Of a DNA stretch of 64,000 bases, positions 62,683-64,000 are shown in pieces. Both the position numbers and the translations under genes were made by a program. The DNA is from Populus alba (lineage: Eukaryota > Streptophyta > Magnoliopsida > Malpighiales > Salicaceae), in NCBI RefSeq assembly GCF_005239225.2, contig NC_133289.1, positions 5,339,501-5,403,500 of the forward strand, given 5' to 3'. Every line of letters begins with the position of its first letter. Positions within the stretch are counted from its first letter, which is position 1. The notes below the pieces were generated by a model that was not told the origin of the DNA, did not search any database, and saw nothing but the letters and a program-made list of their open reading frames with translations.

Positions 62683-63393
62683 ATGATGATGATCATTACC
62701 ATCTTGTTACTGGTAGTTTTGTTCCTGGCTGGCCTCATTAACATTTACTTCTATCTACCTTCCAAGAAATTGTACGCATGGCTCCAATCCTTTGCCTCTA
62801 AAAACCCTCCAACCACCATCACTCCCCAAGTTTCTCACAAAGAAAGGAGTATTACTACTAGTAGCCTTAGTATCAGTAGTAGTAGTAGTAGCCCTGCTTA
62901 TGAAAAAGCTGAGCTAAAGAGCGTTTTTGCTACCTTTGACAAGAATGGAGATGGGTTTATAACAAAGCAAGAGTTGAGAGAGTCATTCAAGAACATAAGA
63001 ATATTTATGACAGAGAAAGAAGTGGAAGAAATGGTGGTGAAAGTGGATACTAATGGAGATGGTTTGATAGATTTTGAAGAGTTTTGTATCCTGTGCAAGG
63101 CAATTGGGGTTCGAGATCAAGGAGGAGATGGTGAGAAAGAAGGTCAACAAGATGGAGGAGAAGGGGATTTGAAGGAGGCTTTTGATGTTTTTGATAAAGA
63201 TAAAGATGGGTTGATATCAGTTGAAGAGCTTGGTTTGATGTTGTGTTCTTTGGGGTTAAAGGAAGGTGGAAGAGTGGAGGACTGCAAGGAAATGATCAGG
63301 AAGGTCGATATGGATGGTGATGGGATGGTTAATTTTGATGAGTTTAAGAGGATGATGATGAGAGGTGGAAGCAAGCTTGTTTCTGTCTTCTAA
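62683..63393 (+). CDS. CML: Calmodulin-like protein with N-terminal membrane anchor and four EF-hands
   Basis: This is a single-exon, 236-residue calcium sensor of the plant CML family, close in layout to the CML3/4/5/7 group. The start is the first in-frame ATG at 62683, the first of three consecutive ATGs. The frame is open further upstream but without an ATG. Residues about 3-25 are strongly hydrophobic (ITILLLVVLFLAGLINIYFY) and likely a signal anchor, placing the protein at a membrane. Residues 51-72 form a Ser-rich linker. Four canonical 12-residue EF loops follow: D86-E97 (DKNGDGFITKQE), D122-E133, D171-E182 and D209-E220. All have Asp at position 1 and Glu at position 12, so all four should bind calcium. 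A Gly/Asp/Glu-rich spacer (about 144-161) separates the lobes. CGCG boxes lie upstream. The partner is unknown. It is tail to tail with the next gene. Confidence 0.92.
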   Translation: MMMIITILLLVVLFLAGLINIYFYLPSKKLYAWLQSFASKNPPTTITPQVSHKERSITTSSLSISSSSSSPAYEKAELKSVFATFDKNGDGFITKQELRESFKNIRIFMTEKEVEEMVVKVDTNGDGLIDFEEFCILCKAIGVRDQGGDGEKEGQQDGGEGDLKEAFDVFDKDKDGLISVEELGLMLCSLGLKEGGRVEDCKEMIRKVDMDGDGMVNFDEFKRMMMRGGSKLVSVF

Positions 63394-63741
63394 GCCACTC
63401 CTCCCTCAATACAAATTTTCTTGGTTTAAGCACTTGTAAGATTTCTATGTACTTGATCTTTGTCACCCATACAACCACAGAGAAATTTCAATGAAACAGG
63501 AGCTTATTCCTTGCCTATCAAACTTCTGAGTGTTTAGAGTGTAGAGGCAAGACAACAGGCCATCTCTCTGATCTAATCTAACCTCAAGAGAATAAATCAA
63601 ATTTGGCTAGAATACTTGTTGGTTTGTATTAATATCTGTAAGAAGATTTGAACTTGTTACTAGCTAGCTAGTCTGTATTTTGCTGTAGTAGCATGTACAT
63701 AGATAGAAGCAGATCCTTTTCTTCTGTATGCTAAAGCCAAA
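63394..63741. other. 3'UTR region between convergent genes
   Basis: About 350 bp separate the CML stop codon from the stop of the minus-strand gene. An AATAAA at about 63591-63596 can serve the CML gene. The two 3'UTRs probably approach or overlap each other. Confidence 0.55.
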
Positions 63742-64000
63742 TTAAAGAAGTTTATGCATGCCCTGTTCAGCTCTTTCAGAGTAAAGCAACTGAAATAATC
63801 TTCTCAACACTCTGTTAGCAAATTGAACTCTCTCTCTGATTGCTGAGTCATGTATATTATCTAGTCTTGCTTTTAATTGCTCCAAATCAAACCGAAAGGA
63901 AATCCCGAATGAACTGGCTGGTATCAATGTCATGCTTATGCATGTATCAAGCAGGAGCAGTATCGTGTTTCGCTTAATACACAAACCTGGTTTTTCAAGA
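63742..64000 (-). CDS. Terminal exon of an unrecognised minus-strand gene (partial)
   Basis: The minus-strand frame is open from the window edge to a TAA at 63744-63742. The last part, from about 63879, reads QLKARLDNIHDSAIRERVQF followed by ANRVLRRLFQLLYSERAEQG and MHKLL. This looks like a real amphipathic-helical protein end, with typical codon choice and many charged residues. The part closer to the edge is less convincing: a possible acceptor (gatttggag) just before 63879 would make the exon start there, in phase 0. I do not recognise the family. The main alternative is a chance open frame, which the helix pattern makes less likely. Confidence 0.5.
   Translation of the reverse strand, partial: LEKPGLCIKRNTILLLLDTCISMTLIPASSFGISFRFDLEQLKARLDNIHDSAIRERVQFANRVLRRLFQLLYSERAEQGMHKLL

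Overview
This is a plant nuclear segment, almost certainly from a woody eudicot and most likely a Salicaceae species (Populus or Salix). The protein-coding genes are interrupted by GT-AG introns and encode plant-specific proteins. Two textbook plant MIR396 hairpins are present. The intergenic DNA is very AT-rich and full of short MITE-like, SINE and dispersed repeats whose sequences I recall as typical of poplar; the family placement is inference from memory, not a search.

Layout. 0-4.4 kb: repeat-rich intergenic DNA with a fresh 368-bp tandem duplication. 4.5-12.9 kb (minus): a six-exon CNOT10-like subunit of the CCR4-NOT deadenylase complex. 13-18.5 kb: intergenic, with MITE-like AT-rich copies and a 275-bp tandem duplication. 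18.5-22.5 kb (plus): an ABRE/G-box-rich promoter, a TATA box, a 5'UTR intron and a four-exon raffinose-synthase-family gene (DIN10/RFS6 type). 23.2-26.2 kb (minus): a seven-exon SNAPc SNAP43 subunit, tail to tail with the previous gene. 26.5-43 kb: gene-poor, with a clathrin heavy chain exon fragment, a G-quadruplex motif, poplar-type dispersed repeats, and a decayed CACTA (En/Spm) element carrying a nested PIF/Harbinger-type insertion. 43.3 kb (plus) and 50.6 kb (minus): two MIR396 genes facing each other. 46-56 kb: three SINEs, one with a 19-bp target-site duplication. 58.8-59.6 kb: a second Harbinger-type element of the same family, which carries a captured fragment of ARGONAUTE1. 62.7-63.4 kb (plus): a membrane-anchored four-EF-hand calmodulin-like protein, tail to tail with the last exon(s) of an unrecognised minus-strand gene that runs off the window.

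Functional view. The genes are not an operon and have no single pathway. Several act in RNA metabolism: mRNA deadenylation (CNOT10), snRNA transcription (SNAP43) and growth control through GRF mRNAs (MIR396). The others are a stress- or sugar-responsive galactosyltransferase-like enzyme and a calcium sensor. I found no prokaryotic-style system. The most unusual items are the transposon-captured AGO1 fragment and the convergent MIR396 pair with a microsatellite-rich upstream region.
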